DNA from: Desulfobacterales bacterium
GTDB lineage: Bacteria; Desulfobacterota; Desulfobacteria; Desulfobacterales; JAFDDL01
DNA length: 64,000 nucleotides
Assembly: GCA_034003325.1 (NCBI GenBank)
Contig: JAVEYW010000008.1
Location: 62,001 to 126,000 of the forward strand
Reading direction: 5' to 3'
This document shows positions 16,645 through 24,954 of this stretch, in pieces. The position numbers were made by a program, and so were the translations under genes. The notes under the pieces were generated by a model. It saw nothing but the letters and a program-made list of their open reading frames with translations, did no database searches and was not told the origin of the DNA. Position 1 is the first letter of the stretch. Every line of letters starts with the position of its first letter.

Positions 16645-17727
16645 TTACGCCTCGGTAAAATCCGCAGGCGGCGCTTTAATGAAGGGCCGGAATCTGGATT
16701 TGTCATTGGCCTTCATATAGGCCTCATCCGGGCTGATCCATCCCTTCTGATATAATTCCATAATCGCATCGTCGAGAAGCAACATGCCGTATTTCTTTCC
16801 AGTCTGAATCATGGAAGGAATCTGGTGTGTTTTGGACTCCCGAATCAGGTTGCGAACGGCCGGGCTGGCAATCATAATCTCAAGTGCGGCACACCGGCCC
16901 GGTTTATCGATCCGCTTAAAAAGCACCTGGGCCACTACTGCCCGAATGCCGTCCGCGAGCGTCGAGCGAATCTGCGCCTGCTCATTGGCCGGAAACACTT
17001 CCACCACACGGTCTATGGTTTTGGCGGCACTGGAAGTATGAAGTGTGCCAAATACCAGGTGCCCGGTAGAAGCGGCTTCAATGGCCAGAGAGATGGTCTC
17101 CCTGTCCCGCATTTCACCGACCAGAATAATGTCCGGATCTTCACGCAAGGCGCCGCGAAGGGCTGCGCTGAACGTTTTGGTATGAAGCCCGACTTCACGG
17201 TGATTAACGATGCAGCCCTGGCTCTGATGAACAAACTCGATAGGATCCTCAACGGTAATGATGTGATCCTTGCGCGTACGATTGGCCACATCGATAATGG
17301 CAGCCAGCGTCGTTGATTTACCAGAGCCGGTAGGCCCCGTAACCAGCACCAGGCCCCTGGGCAACCCGGATAATTTCGGAATGACCGGCGGCAACCCGAG
17401 TTGCTCGGCGGTCATAATCTGGCTCGGAATCTCCCTGAATACCGCAGCGACACCATTTTTTTGCATGAAAAAATTGGCGCGATAACGAGCCATGCCGGGA
17501 ATTTCATAACCGAAATCAACATCTCCTGTTTCTTCAAAAACCTTTATTTTCTCCTCGGAAGCGATCTCATAGAGCATCGAACGAAGCTCATCGTTATCGA
17601 GGGTTTTGTATTTGATCCGTTCAATGTCGCCTCGAAGCCGCAGCGCCGGCGGTTGCCCTGAAGCCAAGTGAAGGTCGGATGCGCCCTGATCGTGCATTAG
17701 TTTGAAAAAGGCATCTAATTTTGCCAT
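16645..17727 (-). CDS. pilT: Type IV pilus retraction ATPase PilT
   Basis: A 360-residue protein with the classic PilT start (LMHDQGASDLHLASGQPP) followed by Walker A TGPTGSGKST, Asp box IITVEDPIEFVH, Walker B IILVGEMRDRET and His box HLVFGTLHTSSA. The ATG at 17727 has AGAGGATAATGA ahead. PilT powers retraction of type IV pili for twitching motility, DNA uptake and surface sensing, at the cytoplasmic face of the pilus machine. No other pilus assembly genes are in the window, so it works with products encoded elsewhere. ComEC, the DNA channel that uses pilus retraction in competent bacteria, is encoded at 55220-57679. Confidence 0.93.
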   Translation of the reverse strand: MAKLDAFFKLMHDQGASDLHLASGQPPALRLRGDIERIKYKTLDNDELRSMLYEIASEEKIKVFEETGDVDFGYEIPGMARYRANFFMQKNGVAAVFREIPSQIMTAEQLGLPPVIPKLSGLPRGLVLVTGPTGSGKSTTLAAIIDVANRTRKDHIITVEDPIEFVHQSQGCIVNHREVGLHTKTFSAALRGALREDPDIILVGEMRDRETISLAIEAASTGHLVFGTLHTSSAAKTIDRVVEVFPANEQAQIRSTLADGIRAVVAQVLFKRIDKPGRCAALEIMIASPAVRNLIRESKTHQIPSMIQTGKKYGMLLLDDAIMELYQKGWISPDEAYMKANDKSRFRPFIKAPPADFTEA

Positions 17728-17756
17728 TCATTATCCTCTGAATTTTCAACCGGATC

Positions 17757-18257
17757 CTATTTCGTCAGCAGCTTGATCTTGCTGTCTTCTTCATCCAAAG
17801 ACCTGAGTTCTTCCTTACCGAGATCGAGCAGCTTGGAATGGGTTTCAAGAACCGAACGAATCTGAACCTCTATCTGAACCCGTTGACGCTTGAGTTCGGC
17901 CATATCCTCATGAAGCTGCGCCAACCGGTTATGAGCACGGTTTAGAATTTTCTCAGCCCTGACTTCCGCATCCGCAACGATGAGTTCGGCCTCCTTTTGA
18001 GCATTTTCCTTCATCTGTTCAATGGTTTGCTGTGAAACCAGCATGGCCCGTTTAAACGACTCTTCGCGTTCCTTATGCCCCTTTAACTCCGAAGCCATCC
18101 GTTGAATTTCGTCACGAAGCCGAGTGGATTCCGTTTGCATCGACTCAATCGTGTCAGCGATTTGTTCTAAAAAAGCATCGACTTCCCTGATGTCAAACCC
18201 TCTGAATTTAATTCGAAACTGGCGCTGCTGAATGTCAAGGGGAGAGATTCCGGTCAT
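17757..18257 (-). CDS. DivIVA-domain coiled-coil protein
   Basis: A 166-residue protein. Residues 3-40 match the DivIVA N-terminal membrane-binding domain (ISPLDIQQRQFRIKFRGFDIREVDAFLEQI), and the rest is one long coiled coil rich in Glu, Lys and Gln. ATG at 18257 has AAGGCAGG ahead; a GTG two codons earlier is the alternative. DivIVA-like proteins recognise curved membrane at poles or division sites. The genes next to it, yggT and (divergently) proC, are commonly found with divIVA-like genes in many bacteria. The neighbouring pilT genes, 30 bases downstream, make polar organisation of the pilus machine an attractive but unproven idea. Confidence 0.87.
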   Translation of the reverse strand: MTGISPLDIQQRQFRIKFRGFDIREVDAFLEQIADTIESMQTESTRLRDEIQRMASELKGHKEREESFKRAMLVSQQTIEQMKENAQKEAELIVADAEVRAEKILNRAHNRLAQLHEDMAELKRQRVQIEVQIRSVLETHSKLLDLGKEELRSLDEEDSKIKLLTK

Positions 18258-18278
18258 GCACACCTGCCTTTCTGGTAG

Positions 18279-18578
18279 TTACAACAACATTTCCGACAGT
18301 GAAAAGAGGCTTTTTACCAAAAATTCCCTTAAAAACACAATAGCCAAAAAAACAATAATGGGCGAAAGATCGATACCGCCGAATGTCACCGGAATCGAGC
18401 GGCGAATGCGATAGAGCACCGGCTCGGTAACGCTGTTGATAAACCGAACAATCGGGTTATAAGGATCCGGATTAACCCAGGACAACACAGCGCGCGCAAA
18501 AACGATGACCAAAAAAAACAGCAGCACATAGTCAATCACTTTCGCTGCCGCCATAAAAAAATAACCAATAATAAACAT
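18279..18578 (-). CDS. YggT family membrane protein
   Basis: A 99-residue protein with two YggT-type hydrophobic regions (about residues 15-35 and 70-88) and the family signature SWVNPDPYNPIVRFINSVTEP followed by a short IRRSIP stretch. YggT (YlmG) proteins are small inner-membrane proteins linked to cell division or osmotic shock tolerance in bacteria. It is the first gene of the minus-strand run that continues into the DivIVA-like gene 21 bases downstream and the pilT genes. A divergent proC is a common arrangement for this family. Confidence 0.9.
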   Translation of the reverse strand: MFIIGYFFMAAAKVIDYVLLFFLVIVFARAVLSWVNPDPYNPIVRFINSVTEPVLYRIRRSIPVTFGGIDLSPIIVFLAIVFLREFLVKSLFSLSEMLL

Positions 18579-18722
18579 AAGGGAACACTCGCTATTCTGC
18601 CCCCGGTCAATCGGCGGGCGCCTATCAAAACAATACTACACCATAAAGATGACCGCCAAAGGAATTCGGCGCATTGGCCACCCAGACCGCCTTTTCCGGC
18701 ACTCAGTCAAATTATTCCAAGA

Positions 18723-18752
18723 AAATTAAATACATCCTAAAAAATATGTCAA
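18723..18752 (-). promoter_or_regulatory. Sigma-70 promoter for yggT-divIVA-pilT
   Basis: On the minus strand, a perfect -35 TTGACA (18752-18747) is followed after 18 bases by TAATTT (18728-18723, four of six consensus). Transcription would begin near 18715, about 135 bases ahead of yggT. The divergent proC element is 75 bases away. Confidence 0.45.
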
Positions 18753-18826
18753 GTATTTTCAAGCAAAATGATTGACATGCCCCCAATCCTTTGCGTAAGA
18801 GGAGAAAGAACTTTCATCCCAAAGGG

Positions 18827-18854
18827 TTGAAAAGTATTGTAAGCGCACTATGTT
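18827..18854 (+). promoter_or_regulatory. Sigma-70 promoter for proC
   Basis: TTGAAA (18827-18832), a 16-base spacer and TATGTT (18849-18854) lie about 70 bases before the proC start. The spacer is one base shorter than ideal. The call rests on match and position only. Confidence 0.4.
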
Positions 18855-18923
18855 AACCCAATACAACGCCTATTGAACGGTTGCAGACGGCCTTCGGTGT
18901 ATGATTTTGAAAGGACAACACAA

Positions 18924-19766
18924 ATGGAACAAAAGATCGGATTTGTCGGCGCCGGGAACATGGCGGAAGCAATCATTGGCGCGGTGATCCGCGCTAAATT
19001 GGTCACGCCTGAAAACATCTTCGCGAGCGACGTTCGAGTGGAACGACTCGATGATCTGAAAAAGACTTACGGAATCACAACATCTCTGAATAACAGGTCT
19101 ATGTTATCCGGTTGCGACATTATTTTTTTAGCCGTTAAACCCCAACAAATCAACGAGGTATTGTCCGATATCGCGATAAATCCATCCGAAGATAAGCCCA
19201 GACGAAAGTTAATCATCTCCATTGCAGCGGGGATCAGATTAGAAAAAATAGAGACCGCTTTGTACGCTTCCCTTTCACCGGAAGCGCGATCGAACCTTCC
19301 GATTATTCGCGTCATGCCCAATACGCCGGCATTAGTGCTAAGGGGCATGTCCGGAATGAGTCCCAATATCAGCTGCACCCTGGAAGATATTGAAAACGCG
19401 CGCCTCATTTTGGCCTCAATGGGCAAGGTTATACAATTTCAGGAAAAAGACTTGGATGCCGTTACAGCGTTGTCCGGCTCGGGGCCGGCCTATGTATTTT
19501 ACCTTGCGGAATTAATGATCGCTGCCGGCATTCAACTCGGGTTGACCGCTAGCGATTCAAAAGCGCTAACCATTACCACCATGGAGGGGGCGGTCGCATT
19601 ATTAACTCAAGGGAATGCTTCCCCCGAAACCCTTCGGGCAAAAGTAACCTCTCCTGGAGGCACAACAGCGGCGGCCATCAGTCATATGGAGGCCAACGGG
19701 GTTTCGTCGCATATTGTGAATGCCATTGTCGCAGCAGCCGAACGCTCAAGAGAACTTAGCCGATAA
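18924..19766 (+). CDS. proC: Pyrroline-5-carboxylate reductase
   Basis: A 280-residue ProC. The ATG at 18924 has AAAGGACAA ahead; the open frame extends 17 codons upstream without support. The N-terminal Rossmann motif is IGFVGAGNMAEAI, the middle has FLAVKPQQ, and the C-terminal helical domain holds ALSGSGPAYVFY and the family signature region SPGGTTAAAISHME. The enzyme reduces 1-pyrroline-5-carboxylate to proline with NADPH, the last step of proline synthesis, in the cytoplasm. It is transcribed divergently from yggT. Length and motifs are complete. Confidence 0.96.
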   Translation: MEQKIGFVGAGNMAEAIIGAVIRAKLVTPENIFASDVRVERLDDLKKTYGITTSLNNRSMLSGCDIIFLAVKPQQINEVLSDIAINPSEDKPRRKLIISIAAGIRLEKIETALYASLSPEARSNLPIIRVMPNTPALVLRGMSGMSPNISCTLEDIENARLILASMGKVIQFQEKDLDAVTALSGSGPAYVFYLAELMIAAGIQLGLTASDSKALTITTMEGAVALLTQGNASPETLRAKVTSPGGTTAAAISHMEANGVSSHIVNAIVAAAERSRELSR

Positions 19767-19873
19767 ACGGCGAGCCAGACGGTTTAAATGATTTTGTTTC
19801 TTTCTGTTTGATTCCTTTCAAACGAAAGGATATGATTTAAAAACTTTAGGCAAGGCCGGTTCAGGAAACACAT

Positions 19874-20578
19874 ATGTTCACAGATCCCGTCTCATATTGG
19901 GCCGCCTTCATTGCGGGGCTACTCTCTTTTTTTTCACCCTGCATATTACCACTGATACCGGCCTACTTCACCTTTATCTCCGGATTTTCCCTGGAAGAAC
20001 TAACCACGCTGAAGGGAAAAGATGTCCGGAAAAAGGTGATTTCTTCAACCGTGTCCTATGTGCTGGGCTTTTCGCTTATATTTATTCTGATGGGGGCCTC
20101 GGCCTCATATCTGGGCAATCTGCTGTTTAAATATATCGATTATATCCGCGTCGGCGGCGGCATTCTGATCATCATCCTCGGTATCCACCTGACCGGTATT
20201 TTCCGGTTCCGAGCCCTTGATTTTGAAAAACGGGTCCATCTGGATAAAAAGCCGCTCCACTTTTTCGGCACCTTTTTGGTCGGCATGGCGTTCGCCGCCG
20301 GATGGAGCCCCTGTATCGGCCCATTGCTCGGCTCAATTCTGATTATCGCCAGCAGCAAGGAGACAGTGCTTCAGGGGATTCTTCTTTTATCTCTTTATTC
20401 AGCGGGATTGGCAATTCCCTTTCTGGTGCTTTCCATGTTTGCAAACCTTTTATTATTTTTTATTAAAAAGGCGGTCAAGGCGATTAAATATTTAAATCCT
20501 GCAGCCGGTATTCTTCTGATTCTTATCGGAATGATGCTCGTACTGAATAAATTGAATTTTTTTGTGGGCCAGATGTAA
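19874..20578 (+). CDS. CcdA-type cytochrome c biogenesis / thiol-disulfide transmembrane protein
   Basis: A 234-residue inner-membrane protein with six hydrophobic segments. The two redox cysteines sit in FFSPCILPLIPAY (near residue 23) and GWSPCIGPLLG (near residue 141), the CcdA/DsbD-beta hallmark. It carries reducing equivalents from cytoplasmic thioredoxin to periplasmic thiols, for example to keep apocytochrome c haem motifs reduced. The next gene, 12 bases downstream, encodes an exported thioredoxin-fold protein that is the probable partner. The pair would serve the many c-type cytochromes expected in this organism (two are partly or fully encoded in this window). Confidence 0.92.
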   Translation: MFTDPVSYWAAFIAGLLSFFSPCILPLIPAYFTFISGFSLEELTTLKGKDVRKKVISSTVSYVLGFSLIFILMGASASYLGNLLFKYIDYIRVGGGILIIILGIHLTGIFRFRALDFEKRVHLDKKPLHFFGTFLVGMAFAAGWSPCIGPLLGSILIIASSKETVLQGILLLSLYSAGLAIPFLVLSMFANLLLFFIKKAVKAIKYLNPAAGILLILIGMMLVLNKLNFFVGQM

Positions 20579-20590
20579 GGAGTCTTTTCT

Positions 20591-21109
20591 ATGGCAAAAA
20601 AAATGTTGGTGATCATTGGCTTTGTTTTGGTTTCATGTTTGGTTTGCGCCGCAAACGTTACAGCCGCAAAACAAATCAAGTGGCACCCTTATGATGAAGG
20701 TCTGGCCTTGAGTCAAAAGGAAGGGAAAAAAATTTTTCTGCATTTCTATGCGGACTGGTGTCATTTTTGCAAAGAAATGAAAAAAAGAACCTTCGCCAAC
20801 AATGATATCATTGATTATCTGAATGAAAATTTCATATCCATCCTCATAGACACCGATAAGGAAGGAAAACTGACCGCAACCTACTTTGTCCGGGGTCTTC
20901 CGGCAACCTTTTTTCTGAAACCGGACGGCACGAAGATCAATGTGCCCATTGAAGAAAATAAATCCATGAGCAATATCCCCGGATTTATTTCCGATGATAT
21001 GTTCTTGAAACTGATTCGATTCATTCACGATGACAGCTATAACAGTATGAACTTTAAGCACTACATTGAAAAAAGCGCGTCCGGGGAAGGCACGTCAAAA
21101 CCCCAATAA
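20591..21109 (+). CDS. Exported thioredoxin-fold protein
   Basis: A 172-residue protein. A signal peptide covers about residues 1-26 (hydrophobic LVIIGFVLVSCLVCAANVTA). The thioredoxin fold follows with the active site ADWCHFCKEM (CxxC) and a cis-proline region in RGLPATFFL. This is the DUF255/SoxW-like periplasmic type rather than cytoplasmic thioredoxin. It likely accepts electrons from the CcdA-like protein encoded 12 bases upstream and reduces periplasmic disulfides. A C-terminal tail from about 150 looks disordered. An internal Cys-x3-Cys in the signal region could be a lipobox (LVCA), so membrane anchoring is possible. Confidence 0.88.
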   Translation: MAKKMLVIIGFVLVSCLVCAANVTAAKQIKWHPYDEGLALSQKEGKKIFLHFYADWCHFCKEMKKRTFANNDIIDYLNENFISILIDTDKEGKLTATYFVRGLPATFFLKPDGTKINVPIEENKSMSNIPGFISDDMFLKLIRFIHDDSYNSMNFKHYIEKSASGEGTSKPQ

Positions 21110-21110
21110 G

Positions 21111-21359
21111 TCAACCTGGCTCCCGGCGGTGCACCAAGCGAACGGCAGTTGAGAGAAAGACGGTTCCGCTCAGGAATATCAACAGCGAGGGAACCCAGAG
21201 AACACCTTGGTATTGGTCCGTTTCGCCGGCTGCGGATATGCCAACGCAGCCGAATAAAAATATGCAAAGCATGAATATAAGTTGCATGGCACACAAAAAT
21301 TTTGAATCATACCATGGCGGAATGATTTTCCTGAAAAAAGGTTGAGGATTGAAACTCAT
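21111..21359 (-). CDS. Small two-helix membrane protein, unknown function
   Basis: An 82-residue protein with two hydrophobic segments (about 23-43 and 53-73) and basic ends. GGAGAG lies nine bases before its ATG at 21359. Its stop is one base beyond the convergent thioredoxin-like gene, so the two genes abut tail to tail. I recall no named family. Length, ribosome site and clear membrane topology favour a real gene. No partner is evident: the ChaN-like gene upstream is transcribed the other way. Confidence 0.6.
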   Translation of the reverse strand: MSFNPQPFFRKIIPPWYDSKFLCAMQLIFMLCIFLFGCVGISAAGETDQYQGVLWVPSLLIFLSGTVFLSTAVRLVHRREPG

Positions 21360-21443
21360 GTGTACTTGCTCTCCGCGCCCGTCTTAGCTCTTTATTGATG
21401 GATTCGATATATTTCTGCCGCAATTTGACTGAAAGATCAAGTC

Positions 21444-22409
21444 TTGAAAAAAAAAGATCCGCAGGTACCGCATAGCGGGGCATTTTTTGTACTCCTGATC
21501 GTCTGCTTATTCCTGATGGCGGCCTTCTGGGGATGCGCGGAACGTCCCAAGCGAATGCAACTCATCTTAAAGGATCGCACCATGTCATTTGCGCCGGGAA
21601 GCATTATTGCGACCAACACCGGCAGGCAAATTCCCTTCGAAACGATGATGGCGGATCTATCCACCGTAACAGTGATCTACATCGGAGAATCCCATACCAA
21701 CGCCGAACATCATGAAATTCAACTAAAAATTCTTACCTCGCTTCACAATCGATTTCCGGGCCTGGCCGTTGGAATGGAAATGTTCGACCGCACCTATCAG
21801 CCGCAACTGGATGTATGGTCCGACGGAAAGATGGATGAGAATCAATTTCTTAAAAAGGTTCATTGGTATGCCAATTGGCGTTACCATTACGCACTGTATC
21901 GACCAATCCTCCAATTCGTAAAAGCAAATCATCTGCCTTTAATTGGTCTGAACCTACCGTTTCATATTCCGCCCAAGATCAGCATCGGTGGCATCGCATC
22001 GTTATCGGATGAGGAAAAGCGACACCTGCCCGGTGCCATAGACTTTACAGACGTCGAGCACCGCGGCTATCTTCAAAAAATCTATTCGCACCACAGAATT
22101 CCCGGACGTGATGATTTTGAAGCGTTTTACGAAGCCCAGTGCGCTTGGGAGGATACCATGGCCGAAACCATCGCCCGCCATTCTCCCACCGGCAAAATGG
22201 CGGTACTGGTCGGCAACGGCCACATCTTTCGAAAATTCGGAATACCCAATCGCGCGTTCAACCGCTTTCCAGCGGATTACCGCACGGTGTACCCGGCTGA
22301 AGCGGGCGGAGATATCGAGCCTACCGCCGCCGATTATATTTGGGTCACCGCCCCGGCGAACACTCTGCGCATACCTCACCAAAAGCGTATCGAGGCCGAT
22401 ACCGAATGA
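21444..22409 (+). CDS. ChaN/Tiki-fold haem-binding-type lipoprotein
   Basis: A 321-residue protein. The N terminus is basic (MKKK) and hydrophobic, ending in a lipobox-like FWGC with cysteine at residue 31. The start is TTG at 21444; no better codon precedes the signal sequence. The body matches the ChaN/DUF399 family: IYIGESHTNAEHHEIQL early, GMEMFDR, a WRYHYALYRPI segment, and late VLVGNGHIFRKFG with the second conserved histidine. Members bind haem or act as metallo-hydrolases of the TIKI/EreA superfamily. The likely place is the periplasmic side of a membrane. Its relation to the nearby cytochrome-maturation genes is suggestive only. Confidence 0.82.
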   Translation: MKKKDPQVPHSGAFFVLLIVCLFLMAAFWGCAERPKRMQLILKDRTMSFAPGSIIATNTGRQIPFETMMADLSTVTVIYIGESHTNAEHHEIQLKILTSLHNRFPGLAVGMEMFDRTYQPQLDVWSDGKMDENQFLKKVHWYANWRYHYALYRPILQFVKANHLPLIGLNLPFHIPPKISIGGIASLSDEEKRHLPGAIDFTDVEHRGYLQKIYSHHRIPGRDDFEAFYEAQCAWEDTMAETIARHSPTGKMAVLVGNGHIFRKFGIPNRAFNRFPADYRTVYPAEAGGDIEPTAADYIWVTAPANTLRIPHQKRIEADTE

Positions 22410-22477
22410 CGGCCGATTCGGCACCTCCGGCTGTTACCTCCCGGAATATCGACGTTTTTTGTTATGGCGCACAAGCC

Positions 22478-22518
22478 CCATATATTGATTTTTTTTGTTG
22501 ACACATACCCATATATTG
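22478..22518 (+). promoter_or_regulatory. Tandem NrdR-like operator boxes
   Basis: The 10-base core CCATATATTG occurs twice, at 22478-22487 and 22509-22518, exactly 31 bp apart. NrdR repressors are known to bind paired AT-centred boxes about 31-32 bp apart (three helical turns) in front of ribonucleotide reductase genes. The next gene is nrdD, so repeat, spacing and context agree. The second box lies within the spacer of the promoter at 22498-22526, a position suited to repression. Confidence 0.8.
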
Positions 22519-22526
22519 GATAAGTA
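22498..22526 (+). promoter_or_regulatory. Promoter of nrdDG
   Basis: A perfect -35 TTGACA (22498-22503) followed after 17 bases by a poor -10-like TAAGTA (22521-22526). The downstream NrdR-like box fills the spacer. The -35 and the operator arrangement support the call; the weak -10 lowers confidence. Confidence 0.5.
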
Positions 22527-22754
22527 CGTTTCCAGGTGCCGATGTCGGTTGATTTTTTCGGCCACGCTATTTCCTACCCCGTGCCCATGCGGAACCGGTA
22601 GAAATCAGACACAATGCGGATAAGCCCGCAAGCTGAAAACTGCTTTTTTCGAATTGGCACTTCCTGTTTTTCAGCGTATTTTTTGTTCGCGTCATGACCC
22701 GGTTTAGTTGAAATGATTAACCCCTAACTTTTTGGAATCGCAGAGGTGCCACCA

Positions 22755-24932
22755 GTGATTGAAGAGATAAAAAAACGAGACGGACGGGTTGTAGAGTTTA
22801 ATTCATCCAAAATCACCGAAGCCATCACCAAGGCAGGGCAGGCCACCGCGGAGTTTACCGACCGGGAGGCAAAAAAGCTGACGCTCAGGGTCCTGACACT
22901 GGCCCATGAACTGAGGCTCGGCCCTATTCCGGAAGTAGAAGAAATTCAGGATATTGTGGAGCGGGTTCTTCTCGATTCCCCTTATTACAAAACCGCAAAG
23001 GCCTATATCATCTACCGGGAACAGCATGCCCAGATTCGGAATATCGCCACCAAGGTCAATGTGGACCTGGTCGAACATTATATTAAAAAGATGGATTGGA
23101 AAATAAAAGAAAACAGCAATATGTGTTATTCTCTGCAGGGGCTGAACAACTACATTTCATCCGATGTCACCTCCGAATACTGGCTGAGTAAAATTTATCC
23201 GCCCAGAATCAGGGAAGTCCACAAGAGTGGGGACATTCATATTCATGATCTCAGTTTATTGTCGGTCTACTGCGTCGGCTGGGATTTAAAGGATTTGCTG
23301 CGGCAGGGCTTTAAAGGCGTTGAAGGAAAAGTGGAAAGCGCTCCGCCAAAGCATTTAAGATCCGCACTCGGGCAAATCGTCAACTTTTTCTACACCCTTC
23401 AGGGGGAAGCGGCCGGTGCTCAAGCACTCTCCAATTTCGACACCCTGCTGGCACCCTTTGTGCGCTTTGACAACCTTGAATACAGTGAGGTCAAGCAAGC
23501 GTTGCAGGAATTTGTGTTCAACATCAATATCCCCACCCGTGTTGGATTTCAAACCCCTTTCACCAATATCACCATGGATCTGTTTGTATCCCCCTTGCTG
23601 AAAAATCAACCCGTGATTCACGGCGGCGTCGAAAATCAGCAATACACTTACGGAGAGTTTCAACCGGAAATGGACATGATCAACAAGGCCTTCGCCGAGG
23701 TCATGATGGAAGGGGACGCAAAAGGACGCGTGTTCACGTTCCCCATTCCCACCTACAATATTACGGCCGATTTCGACTGGGACAACCCGAATTTTGATCT
23801 AGTCTGGCAAATGGCTGGGAAATATGGCATTCCTTATTTTTCAAACTTCGTTAATTCGGACATGTCGCCTGAAGATGCGCGCTCCATGTGCTGCCGGCTT
23901 CGGCTGGATAACCGGGAGCTTCTCAAGCGCGGCGGCGGCCTGTTCGGCGCCAACCCCCTGACCGGCTCCATCGGCGTGGTCACCATCAACTTGCCGAGAA
24001 TCGGTTATGAATCCGCCACCAGGGAAGAATTTTATACCTCATTAACAGAAAAAGTGAATTTAGCGGTTGAAAGCCTTGCCATTAAGCGAAAGGTACTTGA
24101 AAAATTCACCGAAAACAACCTCTATCCCTATTCCAAACATTATTTGAGCGAAATTAAAAATGGCAGCGGCCTGTATTGGAAAAATCATTTTTCAACCGTC
24201 GGCATTCTGGGAATGAACGAAGCCTGTTTAAATTTTATGGGTGAAGACATCGCCAGCGACAACGGCAGAGAGTTCGCCCTGGAGGTGATGGATTTTCTGA
24301 GAAATTTGTTGGCTGCGGTTCAGGAAAGCACCGGAGACATTTTCAACCTGGAAGCCACGCCGGCAGAAGGCACATCCTACCGATTGTGCATGCTGGACAA
24401 AAAAAGATATTCAAACATCATCTGCTCGAACGAAGAGCAGTATCAAAACGGCGCGGCACCATATTACACCAATTCCACCCATTTGCCGGTGAATTATACT
24501 CAGGATATCTTCAAAACCCTCATGCTTCAGGATGATCTTCAAACCAAATACACCGGCGGCACGGTGCTTCACATCTTTTTGGGCGAGCAGGTCACGGATA
24601 CCGATACCATCAAGGCGCTCATCAGAAAAACAGCCGGAAATTTCAAACTTCCCTACTTCACCCTGTCTCCCACGTTCAGCATTTGCCCCACGCATGGGTA
24701 CCTGAAAGGCGAGCAGGAAACCTGCCATATCTGCAACCAGGAAACCGAAGTATATTCTCGCGTCGTGGGGTACCTGCGGCCGGTCAAACAATGGAATGAC
24801 GGCAAACAGGCGGAATTTCGAATGAGAAAAACATTTTGTGTGCCCGATAAAAACGCCACGGTGCCGGACAAACTATACCCTGAGCCTACCACGCCCGGCC
24901 TCTGCGTGCCGGCCGTCGGATGTGCCCGATAG
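22755..24932 (+). CDS. nrdD: Anaerobic (class III) ribonucleoside-triphosphate reductase
   Basis: About 725 residues. GTG at 22755 is used because AGAGGTG lies eight bases ahead; GTG at 22746 would add three residues. Residues 1-90 form an ATP-cone allosteric domain (IKKRDGRVVEFNSSKITEAI). The glycyl-radical barrel follows with MCCRLRLDNRELLKRGGG. Near the end are a zinc site (CPTHGYLKGEQETCHIC) and the glycyl radical loop RVVGYLRPV, with Gly at about residue 672. It reduces ribonucleotides to deoxyribonucleotides without oxygen, using a radical made by NrdG. A C-terminal extension of about 50 residues after the radical glycine ends in two cysteines (CVPAVGC), as in Thermotoga-type enzymes where C-terminal cysteines are thought to take part in reduction. 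nrdG follows 22 bases later. Confidence 0.95.
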   Translation: MIEEIKKRDGRVVEFNSSKITEAITKAGQATAEFTDREAKKLTLRVLTLAHELRLGPIPEVEEIQDIVERVLLDSPYYKTAKAYIIYREQHAQIRNIATKVNVDLVEHYIKKMDWKIKENSNMCYSLQGLNNYISSDVTSEYWLSKIYPPRIREVHKSGDIHIHDLSLLSVYCVGWDLKDLLRQGFKGVEGKVESAPPKHLRSALGQIVNFFYTLQGEAAGAQALSNFDTLLAPFVRFDNLEYSEVKQALQEFVFNINIPTRVGFQTPFTNITMDLFVSPLLKNQPVIHGGVENQQYTYGEFQPEMDMINKAFAEVMMEGDAKGRVFTFPIPTYNITADFDWDNPNFDLVWQMAGKYGIPYFSNFVNSDMSPEDARSMCCRLRLDNRELLKRGGGLFGANPLTGSIGVVTINLPRIGYESATREEFYTSLTEKVNLAVESLAIKRKVLEKFTENNLYPYSKHYLSEIKNGSGLYWKNHFSTVGILGMNEACLNFMGEDIASDNGREFALEVMDFLRNLLAAVQESTGDIFNLEATPAEGTSYRLCMLDKKRYSNIICSNEEQYQNGAAPYYTNSTHLPVNYTQDIFKTLMLQDDLQTKYTGGTVLHIFLGEQVTDTDTIKALIRKTAGNFKLPYFTLSPTFSICPTHGYLKGEQETCHICNQETEVYSRVVGYLRPVKQWNDGKQAEFRMRKTFCVPDKNATVPDKLYPEPTTPGLCVPAVGCAR

Positions 24933-24954
24933 GGCAACGGAACCATTCAGAAAA

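Larger units (their letters stand above)
22410..22754. other. Regulatory intergenic region upstream of nrdD
   Basis: 345 bases between the lipoprotein gene and nrdD. Besides the paired NrdR-like boxes and promoter listed separately, it leaves a leader of about 220 bases before the nrdD start. The leader contains no frame with a ribosome site and no structure I can name. Confidence 0.5.

Noticed and set aside
19813-19830. TCCTTTC-AAAC-GAAAGGA hairpin after proC as a terminator
   Set aside because: The stem is good but AT-rich and no T tract follows; could be a weak terminator but not supported well enough to list.
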